Below are positions 54,501 to 62,815 of a stretch of 64,000 nt of DNA, piece by piece. The translations under genes were made by a program, and so were the position numbers. Positions within the stretch are counted from its first letter, which is position 1. Each line of letters begins with the position of its first letter. Under the pieces are notes generated by a model. That model saw only the letters and a list, made by a program, of their open reading frames with translations. It had not been told where the DNA came from and did not search any database. Source of the stretch: Ilyonectria destructans (Eukaryota > Ascomycota > Sordariomycetes > Hypocreales > Nectriaceae); the NCBI GenBank assembly GCA_020740775.1, contig JAHEWK010000034.1, positions 124,001 to 188,000 on the forward strand, read 5' to 3'.

Positions 54501-55092
54501 GGCTCCGTATGGCGTCGTGGTACTCCTTGGCTGCTTCCTTGGCTCGTCGTTCCAGGTCTGGCCGCGCTTGACCTGCTCGCCGTTGCGCCCTCGCTTGGTT
54601 CCGCCAGAACGTGTATGCCCGCCGCAGTCGTGTTAGGTCCTTTGTCCACCAGCGTTTCGCATACGGTGGAGGTTGTGCTCGAGGCGTCAGCTCGTGGATT
54701 GCCTCTATGACGACTCGCATCAGCTGGTCCGTCTGCGTCTGCACGTCGACAGCCCAGGGGAGCGGCCGGAGGTTATCTTCCACTTTGGCTCCTATAAGAG
54801 TCCAAGGAGCGTTCTTGAACAACAATCTTTGTGTCGTGATCCTCTCAGGCATCGCGATGTCAAATATCGTCTGGATCGCTCTGTGGTCTGACCCGTGTTC
54901 GGTCGGATGGAGGGCGCACGTCACCATCTCGTCTGCCAGTTCCGACGTTGCGAGCACCAAGTCGATGGTGCTCTCTTTGTCCGGGCCTTGCCACGTCTTC
55001 GTGCCCCTCGGAAGGAGGCTGCAGAGGCCGTGCTCGTTCATCAAGTCGATGATTGGCTCGGCTTCGCCTTGTCTTGCGACAGGGGTCACTGT
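51525..55092 (-). mobile_element. Tad-like non-LTR retrotransposon (LINE), 5'-truncated
   Basis: The minus strand carries one long ORF, a short 3' region with the shared CCCTATAGGGACTTCCC-type motif and a tail of ATCC repeats (51525-51545). The 5' side ends near 55092 inside the endonuclease domain: relatives continue upstream of VTPVARQGEAEPI with GDFNRHD-like sequence, which is absent. Truncation at the 5' end and a simple-repeat tail are standard for target-primed reverse transcription. Confidence 0.9.
51790..55089 (-). CDS. LINE ORF2: endonuclease (partial), reverse transcriptase, RNase H
   Basis: 1099 codons open; the first is GTG only because the frame enters from truncated sequence. 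The AP-endonuclease end is visible (STIDLVLATSELAD, HGSDHRAI). The RT domain spans roughly residues 280-560, with APGEDGLPAMVW, AKIIPLKKPDKRDY, SFDVKGAYNGV, GLPQGSPLSPVSF and the catalytic box AFVDDYSAW (FVDD in place of YADD). A RNase H-like domain follows, in which NPYTAELAAIAMA supplies the Glu; the first Asp position reads ATSSS and the later one SNRSAVE, so this domain may be inactive. Near the C terminus is a CDCGQAAETIEHFLFRC zinc knuckle. The ORF is undamaged apart from the missing 5' part. Confidence 0.9.
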   Translation of the reverse strand: MTPVARQGEAEPIIDLMNEHGLCSLLPRGTKTWQGPDKESTIDLVLATSELADEMVTCALHPTEHGSDHRAIQTIFDIAMPERITTQRLLFKNAPWTLIGAKVEDNLRPLPWAVDVQTQTDQLMRVVIEAIHELTPRAQPPPYAKRWWTKDLTRLRRAYTFWRNQARAQRRAGQARPDLERRAKEAAKEYHDAIRSQKKAHWDDFLAEDVNIWKAAKYLEPSKDTMGDKVPPLKRGNGFMTKDKAEQAEELLGTFFPPLPARIEDEGVRPQRKAVPMPGLTLEEIEEKVMAAKPWKAPGEDGLPAMVWRQLWPVVKYRVLALFNASLRDGIVPRQWRSAKIIPLKKPDKRDYTVAKAWRPISLLSTLGKIMEAVVAERISYAVEAYGLLPANHFGARKRRSAEQALLLLQEQIYKAWRARKVLSLISFDVKGAYNGVCKERLLERMKARGIPDRLVRWIDAFCSGRTASMVVNGYTSEQRELPQAGLPQGSPLSPVSFLFFNADLVQRRIKAEGGSIAFVDDYSAWVTGPTAEANRAGIQSIINQALEWERRSGATFEADKTTVIHFTRVAVRNSDRSFWIKENEVKPKNSAKILGVVMDVGLRYQENMARAAAKGLTAAMCLRRLKMLSPRVARQLFVATVAPAMDYASNVWTHARRAREAAWLNKAQLVGAQAITGAFRTVATAVAEAEASIQTVEERHRQAATRFCINLRTLPKTHPLAALKNKASKRFISPMQKIVSAVERVHTERMEVIHEYALPPWTSRIPVVGEDDLAKTAKTLNDVKGIIIATSSSKKGGIVGMGGVARNATRNSAGEVVASYSVTLGPGDEQNPYTAELAAIAMALECMPPRLPFQDVTVMTSNRSAVEVIRRPRQQSGQCTIRQIYDRTKCLRKRGCSVRLMWVPAKAEGFTLGPMAKAAAQRATKAECMVKAPSYQARSTTLRLALLQQRQCGRLPEGVGQYSKRIDKALPGKHTRALYDSLKRKESDVIAQLRTGMMRLNSYLYRIGAAESDICDCGQAAETIEHFLFRCKKWTMQQEVMFKYSRTKIGNLSFFLGGKAASDDEKWRPNMQAVRAAINFAIATNRLDADQRHRQTNL

Positions 55093-55881
55093 TGCAAAAC
55101 CCCGTTTTGGGTTTAGGTGCTCTTCTCCTTAGTCATCGGGGTACTTTGAGTCGCCATGGAATATGTACCGCGGACTGGCTGCGGGCCCGCGCGGTGACCT
55201 TTGCCAGTCTAATATCCTGCTTCAAGCTTCAGGTGCAAAATGGGTTCCGATCGAGCTGTTTGGTGTCACATAGATACAGTACGCACAACGCGATATCAGG
55301 AACTTTGTTCTGATAATATGAATTAATTCTTTCTAATTCATTCACTAAACACCTTCACTATGCTATTATCACGATCGCAACGCACCTGCACCGCAATGAA
55401 AGCCCAGTTGCCCAACCCATCTGCAACTCGCGATGACGAGCAGCGTCGTGAGCCTAGAGAGGATTACCGCAGTAATCCCGCTCCCGGTCACCAGCGACCT
55501 AGCGCAGTAACCTCCCTCTTAAATGAGTCTAGTGAAGCCATCCACCATAGCCAAGGACGATGTTATTTTTGTTCTTCTTAAACTAAAATCTCGCTTCAAC
55601 CCGGATTCCAACCCCTTCCGGACCCAGGATCAAGCCAGGTCCAAAACTCTGGCACTTCCGGGCTCATACAATGAGTTGGTGGACGTTGAGGACTCTCCGC
55701 CACGGTCAGTGAGTCCATAAGGGTAACCCTGGAGTCGATGTCTCAGCGCTTTGGGAATGATCAGGCTCGACTCTCCGACACTGATGTTGCTGGGACACTC
55801 CCACCCGCACACTCTAACCGCTTCAGAGGGACAGAAATCCCCACGACATTTGCTGTCCGACGTATGAAACGGAAGGATTAA
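55093..55881. other. Unrecognised, apparently non-coding
   Basis: No gene found; probably flank of the integrase-core element. Confidence 0.35.
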
Positions 55882-57609
55882 CTACTCGGGCTCCCCATTC
55901 GAAATATCGCTATCCTCCCCATCATGACTTATTCCCTCCACGTCGTTTCCTTCTTCGTCCTCGTATCCTAGTTCAACAAGCGGTTGCTCTGCTGGTTCCC
56001 CATCTCCAAGTTCATCCTGGCAGGCTTGATTTGCTCGCTCATATAATGCTTGCTATATGCGTTTAGATTGAGCAATTCGGGACGAAAGGGAACGCCTTAC
56101 ATATTCAACAACGCCACCGGTTGGCGCTTTACGATATGCCAGTACAGGCTGCCGGCCGCTTTCGATGTGTTGAATGATTCTGTCTCGAAGACCAAGGTAG
56201 AAACGCTTGAAAGGCCGCAACTTGTCCGGCTCCTGGGGAGTCCCAAGGGCTACGTTGTCGAGCCCATTTCGTTGAGAACTTGGCGACACCAATCCTTTGT
56301 CTCTGGCTCCAAACAGGTGCTAATGTCGATCTCAGCCAATGGCCCCTCCATTTCAGCTAGAACGGAACGATCAATGGGGATGCCCCAGTTGCATGCCTTG
56401 TCTGGGTCCGGGAGTGGTAATTCATCCAGGGCTGGCCGTGGACCACATGGGGGCGGTTCTTCTGAAGACGAATTCGATGAAGATTCCACGCCTCCACAAA
56501 GTCGAAAAGTTCTTGGCGTAATAAATCTTCAAACACGGCGTAGATTGCGATCTGATCCTCCAACATGTCGCCGTCGAAGTCCCCGTCCCTGGCGAGCTCT
56601 CCAAAGTAGTCCACCCACTGCCGGGATGAGACATGCAGCATGCTCTCCCACCATTTCTCAATCTTGATGTTCTTCGTACTCGGCGCCGCCTTGTAGGAAT
56701 CCTTTAGGCGTTTCCCTTGCTGGAAGACCTGCCCATTCCACTCCACCCGCCCATCTGCGGCCAAAGCAAAGTTCCAATGGGCTGCTGCCACTAGGGGCGT
56801 TTCGCTGCCTCTGTCTGCCTGCAGATACCATGGCCGGAAGCCGTATGCGTCGCATGCAGCCAAGTACTGCTTCAAGACGCTCAAAGCAGTTGTAGAAGAG
56901 TGGCCAACATAGAACCAGATAATGTTGCGCGAGTAAGCGTCGATTGCGGCGTAGATCTCGAATCCATACGCCTTAAGCTTGTCATGGCCGTCAATGCACC
57001 ACTGGTAATTTGGTCCTGGCACAAGGAACTGTCCCTTCTTCCTCCGAAACATCCTTTTCCGGAGCTCGACCTCATTTGGGAACATGATTTTGTACATCTC
57101 AAAGAGAGGGTCTCTTGGTACCCAGAGCTGCTTTTGCTGACGAAGATACGGCTGGAGAAGGTTTCTGCCATAACCCCCGAAATGGCATTAGAACGTCGCG
57201 TCATTTCGATGATGGCCTGCTCTGTCTTCTCCAGCAAGGCGAGTCGCTCCTCATCGCTGTTGAGCCTGCGTAGCCAGCGGCGGTCCGGATGTAGCCTGAT
57301 GCACTTCAGACCTCGTTTCGTGATCGGCCAGCCCTGTCTCTGTAGAACGCTCAGCGTCTGCTTCTCGGTAAGCCCAACGCGAAATATCAGGTCGCGAGTG
57401 GCCTCTATGAGCTCTGGACTTTCTTTGGTGCGGGCTTGCTGGCGCGGGAGACCCCAGCTTGTGATTCGGCGAGATATTGTGCTGAGATTGACGGCGACAT
57501 GGTAATACTTCCGAAGCTTATACTAAATCTTGCTTCGAGAGACACCGTTAAGGTAGAGGTGGGTGACATAGTCACGGTATTGATCGATTGGATTGGGCGG
57601 GCGTGCCAT
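55882..57609 (-). pseudogene. Integrase-core (rve-like) transposase of a fungal DNA element, decayed
   Basis: ATG 57609 opens MARPPNPIDQYRDYVTHLYL...; TAG at 57525 interrupts GVSRSKI-stop-YKLRKYY. A helix-turn-helix-like region follows (LIFRVGLTEKQTLSVLQRQG), then a frameshift and TAA near 57193, then HFGGYGRNLLQPYL. The core 57097-56357 is intact: WCIDGHDKLKAYGFEIYAAI with first Asp, LQADRGSETPLVAAAHW with second Asp, and KNIKIEKWWES giving the Glu. More shifts follow to QALYERANQACQDELG after a TAG at 56055 and an acidic end at 55882. The DDE core groups it with fungal integrase-core proteins; the element class and its ends are unclear. Confidence 0.78.
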
Positions 57610-58645
57610 TGCTGGCGGTGAGTTTGGGGGAATTTTCTTGGTTCCAACAAGAAAAGGGGGGGACGGCAAGGGCGTGGCCTCACTATAAGTTTGACTTACC
57701 GTGATGATATTGGCCCACAGCGGCCTAACGTCAGGGGTTTTGTTGGTGGTACCTTCCCAACTTGGAACAGGATGATGCCGCTATCCGGAATTACAGACCC
57801 CAGATCCCTTCCAATCTGGATCACCACGGCCGTGGAAAAGCCAGTGGTCAACAGCGTTACTGTATCATGCCCACATCCAATCCCGTCACCGTAAGTGAAA
57901 TTACAACCGCTGGCACGGCGGTTGGAGACTCGCCCAGCAGGAACCCCAGAGTCAAGAAGGGCCGAGGATTGATTCGACCCAGTGCCCGCTGATTCATAGC
58001 CATCGCCGGGGCTGCTCGGCTCTGGATTGCGAGCGTAATTAAATCTTCAGATGCAATTCAACTACTAACTCAACGCTCAGCAGCTCAGTCAGCCGGACGA
58101 GGAAGAGGAAGAGGAGAATGAGGATAATTGAGCAGTGGCAATTTCCACTCTGACCGCCACGCCGATGCCTGATGTCGCTTTGGATGGAATAGAAATGCAG
58201 CCTGCTGGTCCGCAGCTGACTCGTTGCTGTGACCATAAACTCTGTAGCGCCCAAAAAATCAAGAAACGTGGGCTGAGGTACAAAGGGCAATGTACTGCGG
58301 GGCCTTGGGGATATGCCGCTAACCCAATTTGGCCCCTTCGCGGCGAATTTCGGGGTTTTGCAGCAGCGACCCCTATAGGCTGCCATACCCACTACAGCAG
58401 CTGCCTGGTAGGCAGCTGCTACTGCCTAAACAGGCAATGTTTTCATTTGTGTATAAAGAGCTGCACGACTCAGTGCATCTTGTCATTGAGTTCTTGCTCC
58501 TTAGATAATTCTCATCAATTGACTGATGCCATCAATGATCCCTGTGGAGCCAATTGTCTGACACGGTGCGACTAAGCTACACGTGATCAATCCCCACAGA
58601 AGACGCGCCGTCGAGATGCCCAGAAAGACGGGACTCATCCTTCTA
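57610..58645. other. Unrecognised, apparently non-coding
   Basis: No gene. A purine-rich run (GAGGAAGAGGAAGAGGAG) lies at 58096-58113. Confidence 0.35.
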
Positions 58646-58850
58646 CCCGTGGGTCTTTGGGAAAACAGGACCCACTCAGAGAGTGGGCGGCAAAATCCTG
58701 GGACAGGTGCGAAGTCCTGGGACACCTCACTACCCCGCTTCAACACCAAAAGCGTAATTTCACAGCCAAATTGACCCTCTTTCTGTTCCAATCAAGTACA
58801 ACCCTGTCGATGTGAGTCTCTTATTTTCGCTAACCAAGGACTAGGTGATA

Positions 58851-60611
58851 ATGCCGTATCCCTTCAAGGTCACGCCCGGCGTCCAGGCTGCCCGGCACAT
58901 CCTGATGGCACGCAACCGACCCCAGCGAAGTGCCCGGGATAAGCCTCTCTCACTTCGTGCCGCAGCCACGGCCTTTGGCACTTCTAAGAGCGATGTTCAA
59001 CGTCATCTCAAGGCGCTAGAGAGGTCAGGAAGACCGGCTTTCAGTGACAGACCCGTCGGCCGGCCAAGGAATCTCGATGACTCTGAGGATCGTGCCCTAG
59101 TCGCATATATCATGTGGCTCGAGAGGTGTGGCTTCCCTGCCACTCGTACCCAAGTGGAAGAGGCTGCCAATCTCTTACGGCAAAGTCGCACGCCTCCAGC
59201 TGGCCCTGTGGGTGAAGGGTGGTATCCTCGATTCGTCAGGGATCATCCCGAGCTTCAGAAAAAGAGTCTCGTTCGAGCTCTTGACCGTGACCGTGCCGGC
59301 TTCGAAGCTGGTGAACTTGGCGACTTGGAGCACTTCTATTCCAAGCTCTCAGAGGTCATCCAGCGCAGGAATCTTGGTCCCTCTCAGGTATTAAATGCTG
59401 ACGAGTGTGGTATACGTATTGGAGTCATCCGGGAGCGACTGGAAGTCCTCATCGTCAAGAAGGAGAAGAATACAAGGCATGACGTTGTCGCCTTTGCTAA
59501 CCGCGAGTCCTCGACTCTCGTAGGCTGTGCCAACGCCGCCGGGACCGCTATCCCTCCATTCGTGATCTTCAAGACCTGGCCTACGGAGTCATGGGAGGTC
59601 GACGGGCTAGATGAACGTATCCGCTTTGCTCGATCAGATACCGCCTTTTCCAACGCCGAGATCTCTCTGGACTGGCTTCGTCACTTCAACCGGCACTCAT
59701 TTTCAAGTCTGACGAAAGTGCAGTCTCTTGGCATTACATTTGAAGACTGGTTTGGCTGCGACGAATTTATGCGAGATCTCGATAATCCTGACTGGATTTG
59801 GGACCAGCCCTTCTTCGAAAGACCAGAGGAAGATCGGATTTGGCGACTTCTCATCATCGACGGCTTCACGGGCAAGACCTCTATCGAATTTATGGAGTAT
59901 TGTATCCGCTTTGATATCGAGATATTCGTGCTTCCTGCTCATTCCACTCATCTTCTCCAGCCTCTCGACGTCGGTGTGTTTCAGTTGCTGAAAAGCGCAC
60001 ACCAGAAAATGCTCCGTTCACACATTCGAGACGGATTTCTCAACTTTAAGCGGTCTGACTTTATCACCCGGTTCCAGCAGATATTCGATGAAGGATTTAC
60101 GGTTCATAATATCATGAATGGCTTCGAGAAAAGTGGCATATTCCCCGTTGACGGCACGCACGTGATCCACACTCTCCGAGAGAAGAAGAGAGATATCCTC
60201 GCTATGTCAACGCCGGCCCTACAATCTCTCCTCCCCAAGGAAACGAGATTTAGTGATGCCCGTGAGGTCTCTCGACGTATTCGTCATAAATACGGCCAAG
60301 ATTTTAGTTCCCCAACGCGTCAGCGCTTCACCGTCGTCGACGACGTTCTCGCCGAGGCAGTAACGCTCTCCAACTTCGCAGAGACTCATATTAAGTCCCG
60401 CCACCAGCGGATCGCCGCTGCGAACAATAAGAGGAAAGCCAGGAGGCCAGTTAAGCCATCAGGTCAGTATCTCAACAGCGTGACCGTCAGGCAGGTTCGG
60501 GAGAGTTTGGAGACCTCCACTCAGAAGGAACAAGATGAGGAAATACGCCGGCAAAAGAGAGAGATAAAGAGACTACGAAAACAGCACTTCGAGCAATACA
60601 GGGCAGAGTGA
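58851..60611 (+). CDS. Pogo/Fot-type DDE transposase
   Basis: 586 aa from ATG 58851. A possible 35-bp leader intron (GTGAGT...GCTAACC...CTAG, 58812-58844) ends just upstream. The N terminus has a helix-turn-helix (LRAAATAFGTSKSDVQRHL) and the CENP-B-type domain (LDDSEDRALVAYIMWLERCG...WYPRFVRDHPEL). The DDE catalytic residues are in LNADECG, LLIIDGFTGK and LLQPLDVGVF (all Asp, i.e. DDD as usual for pogo). The C terminus is a charged coiled coil (EEIRRQKREIKRLRKQHFEQ). It ends at TGA 60609-60611, after which the same frame stays open for 187 codons. Intact catalytic core, so possibly active. Confidence 0.92.
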   Translation: MPYPFKVTPGVQAARHILMARNRPQRSARDKPLSLRAAATAFGTSKSDVQRHLKALERSGRPAFSDRPVGRPRNLDDSEDRALVAYIMWLERCGFPATRTQVEEAANLLRQSRTPPAGPVGEGWYPRFVRDHPELQKKSLVRALDRDRAGFEAGELGDLEHFYSKLSEVIQRRNLGPSQVLNADECGIRIGVIRERLEVLIVKKEKNTRHDVVAFANRESSTLVGCANAAGTAIPPFVIFKTWPTESWEVDGLDERIRFARSDTAFSNAEISLDWLRHFNRHSFSSLTKVQSLGITFEDWFGCDEFMRDLDNPDWIWDQPFFERPEEDRIWRLLIIDGFTGKTSIEFMEYCIRFDIEIFVLPAHSTHLLQPLDVGVFQLLKSAHQKMLRSHIRDGFLNFKRSDFITRFQQIFDEGFTVHNIMNGFEKSGIFPVDGTHVIHTLREKKRDILAMSTPALQSLLPKETRFSDAREVSRRIRHKYGQDFSSPTRQRFTVVDDVLAEAVTLSNFAETHIKSRHQRIAAANNKRKARRPVKPSGQYLNSVTVRQVRESLETSTQKEQDEEIRRQKREIKRLRKQHFEQYRAE

Positions 60612-61172
60612 CAATCTCAGTGGAAATACGATATCAATAACAACGGCAGGCCGGTACATATCAGCTTTGAAAGGTGGCTTCGGTGGTCAGGAAAGAAGCG
60701 AGATGACGACGTCATATCTATCCCTGATCCATCGCCAAGGGCGTCGCCAACACCAGAGGAAAGTTGGTATTATGATACTACGCCTTCCGCCGCAAGTCAT
60801 CGCTTTTATGAGCGCTTGAGGGAAGCCACCCGCGCCGGGGTTTATCGCAGCCCGCTCCAAGAGATGCCCTTTCCCTTGTCGAGCGATGGAGTCGAATTTC
60901 GGATTAGTAACACGCAGGATGAGCCTTCTACTAACAATGGCATTATCACAGGTGATACCGACGAGTCAGATGATGACGAAGATGGTATCGCAACGCTTGA
61001 TTTAACTCAGGAAGCGATAGAAGAGCCGGAATTGCCTCCCCTCCCTCAACCCTCTCCGACACATGATACCTTCACCTCCACATACCACCGAATTATGGGC
61101 ATTTTACACCCCCCAGAGGCATCACAGGAAAGCTGCATAGTAGCGCTTGGTCTCCCTTCAAGCCCGGAATGA
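60612..61172 (+). pseudogene. Open in-frame extension after the transposase TGA
   Basis: Directly following the TGA, the transposase frame reads QSQWKYDINNNGRPVHISFE, then WLRWSGKKRDDD, PDPSPRASPTPEESWYYDT, an Asp-rich run and an end at 61172. No ATG is needed if the TGA is read through or is a recent mutation (CGA or TGG to TGA). The sequence is protein-like (compositional bias, no stop in 187 codons). Whether homologous transposases have this tail needs a search. Confidence 0.55.
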
Positions 61173-61500
61173 ATTGGCCGCTGTGCAAGGAGGCAGCGAG
61201 GTGGACTTCGCGATACCGAGGAGCAAGTCGGGAGCATTCAATTAGTCACAACACCACAACACCCGGGCATGGTATAACGGAGATATCTTGGATATAGCAT
61301 CATCACGCATAAGATACACTGCATGGGAATTTTCATTGAGATTGGGACATAATCCGACCGGCAAAGTGGGAAATTCCCCTTGGCGCACCTCATTTGCAGG
61401 TAATGAGGTGTCCCAGGATTTCGCACCTGTCCCAGGATTTTGCCGCCCACTCTCTGAGTGGGTCCTGTTTTCCCAAAGACCCACGGGTAATCCACCCACC

Positions 61501-61650
61501 ATGAGGAATGCCATACTCAAAGACAAGGCCGAGAAGGATCGCCAGCGCTTCATCGATTCTCTCGACACCGAAGCCATATGCCGTCTCGCTTCATCCTATC
61601 ATGGAGGCATTCCTTGCACGACGTTCGGGTCTCCAAAACATGGCTCATTC
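61501..61650 (+). pseudogene. Start of an APH-like (aminoglycoside phosphotransferase family) gene, interrupted
   Basis: ATG 61501 reads MRNAILKDKAEKDRQRFIDS, then LDTEAICRLASSYHGGIPCT and TFGSPKHGSF, the N-terminal start of fungal APH/choline-kinase-like proteins (ASSYHGG...PKHGSFN). The frame ends at the Copia LTR starting 61651. The rest would lie beyond the right window edge. The pogo element sits 14 bp upstream, so the gene is hit twice. Confidence 0.7.
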
Positions 61651-61779
61651 TGTTGAGATCCGTGGTTTAACGGATTAATGGCTATTCCGATCCATTGGTG
61701 GCTAGGATGTAGATGCCTTCTTGCCCATAGCTAGCGCTAGTCTTTTTTCTTCAATCAATACAACATGCTCATTTCAACA
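61651..61779 (+). repeat. 5' LTR of the Copia element
   Basis: TGTTGAGATCC...CATTTCAACA, 129 bp with TGTTGA/TCAACA ends. It is followed at once by GGTTATGAGCCCGG, a primer-site-like start common in fungal Copia elements. The left flank CATTC would be the target duplication; the right copy lies outside the window. Confidence 0.8.
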
Positions 61780-61793
61780 GGTTATGAGCCCGG
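61780..61793 (+). promoter_or_regulatory. Probable Copia primer-binding site
   Basis: GGTTATGAGCCCGG abuts the LTR end. The position and the form fit a tRNA-derived (half-tRNA) primer site of fungal Copia elements, judged by memory; the matching tRNA was not checked. Confidence 0.55.
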
Positions 61794-62329
61794 AAAAGCC
61801 ACCATACAGCTAAGTATCCTCCTGATCATGATTTCCAATATAACTCGAGGTCTAATCGCCTCCTTCCACTGCGACAAAGATACTCATCACACCTTACCCG
61901 AAATTTAACTGAATACCGCTAGCCGCGTGATTTAGGAATCAAGCACTGGATATTGCACACTTCCCGGCCTCTCGATTAAAATCTTTGCGCAAAATTTTCA
62001 CCCTAGACTCGACCTCACGATGGCCCCACACGACTATAATTTGAGAACTCGACCCCTCTAGAACCCGAGCTTCCTTTGCTTCCTCCACAAGCAACATTTT
62101 CCTCATCGTGTCGCTGACCTTGACGGATGTTCTGTTGCTGAATTCTGCTGTTGAATTCTTGTTGAATATGTGGCAAAAAGGAAGCTATTGGAAGCTGCTG
62201 GAAAAGAAGGAATTTGCCACAGGAATATCGCCACCTATCGCCACAGGCTAATAAAGCAGCTATTCTAGTTGATTCCACATCGCAAAGAAAGGGACGTCTG
62301 AGGCCTTGTATCTTCGAGTGGTTCCTTCT
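61794..62329. other. Copia leader
   Basis: No gene; a few GAATTC-containing near repeats (TGCTGAATTCTGCTGTTGAATTC at 62135-62157) are present. Confidence 0.4.
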
Positions 62330-62815
62330 ATGTTTTTGAGTCCTGGGACAACCCACTTCGACACCGACGACTCGCTTTCAGACACAAGTTCAACCAACAT
62401 TTGGGGCCCTGAAGTGGCCTCAATTGCCTCATCAGAACCAGGAGAAACCCACGTTACATCCAGTGGGAGCTCAGACTCATCCGTTACCGATACCATCGAC
62501 AACAACGAGGATTTCGACCTTGCGCTCGCAAGAGACGTCGCTAGGCTGAAGAGGGAAGATTCACCTGAACCTGCCCTACACTCGTCCCACGCCTTCTCTT
62601 GTCCAGCCATCAAGGAATCCATCCTCAAGCATGTCGGCCTCGAAGGAATCGACAGGAACACTTGGCAACCTAGCCAACATCCCGAAGCTAGAATCAACAG
62701 CGGGATGGATCAACTGGAGCCGAGAAATGAAGGACCATCTCACGATGTCGGGATATGGAGACTTGTTCAAACGAAACAAGGACAAACCCACCGGCACCAG
62801 CGCCGCGACCGTTGA
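62330..62815 (+). CDS. ORF in the Copia leader overlapping the start of gag
   Basis: ATG 62330 (MFLSPGTTHFDTDDSLSDTS) opens 161 codons in a different frame from gag and runs 185 bp past the gag ATG. The product is acidic and Ser/Thr-rich, of low complexity. It has no recognisable domain and may be chance, but its length in a leader is notable. Confidence 0.35.
   Translation: MFLSPGTTHFDTDDSLSDTSSTNIWGPEVASIASSEPGETHVTSSGSSDSSVTDTIDNNEDFDLALARDVARLKREDSPEPALHSSHAFSCPAIKESILKHVGLEGIDRNTWQPSQHPEARINSGMDQLEPRNEGPSHDVGIWRLVQTKQGQTHRHQRRDR

Larger units (their letters stand above)
58646..61487 (+). mobile_element. Pogo-type (Tc1/mariner) transposon with long TIRs and TA duplication
   Basis: The left end CCCGTGGGTCTTTGGGAAAA at 58646 and the right end at 61487 are inverted repeats of about 84 bp with a single mismatch (GAAGTCCTGG against GAAATCCTGG). 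TA flanks both sides (58644-58645 and 61488-61489). Each TIR contains an internal dyad (CCCACTC...GAGTGGG) and a direct repeat TCCTGGGACA. Length 2842 bp. It inserted 14 bp upstream of the start codon of the APH-like gene. Confidence 0.95.

Noticed and set aside
52655..54710. Plus-strand ORFs opposite the LINE ORF
   Set aside because: Antisense shadows of the 1099-codon reverse transcriptase frame.
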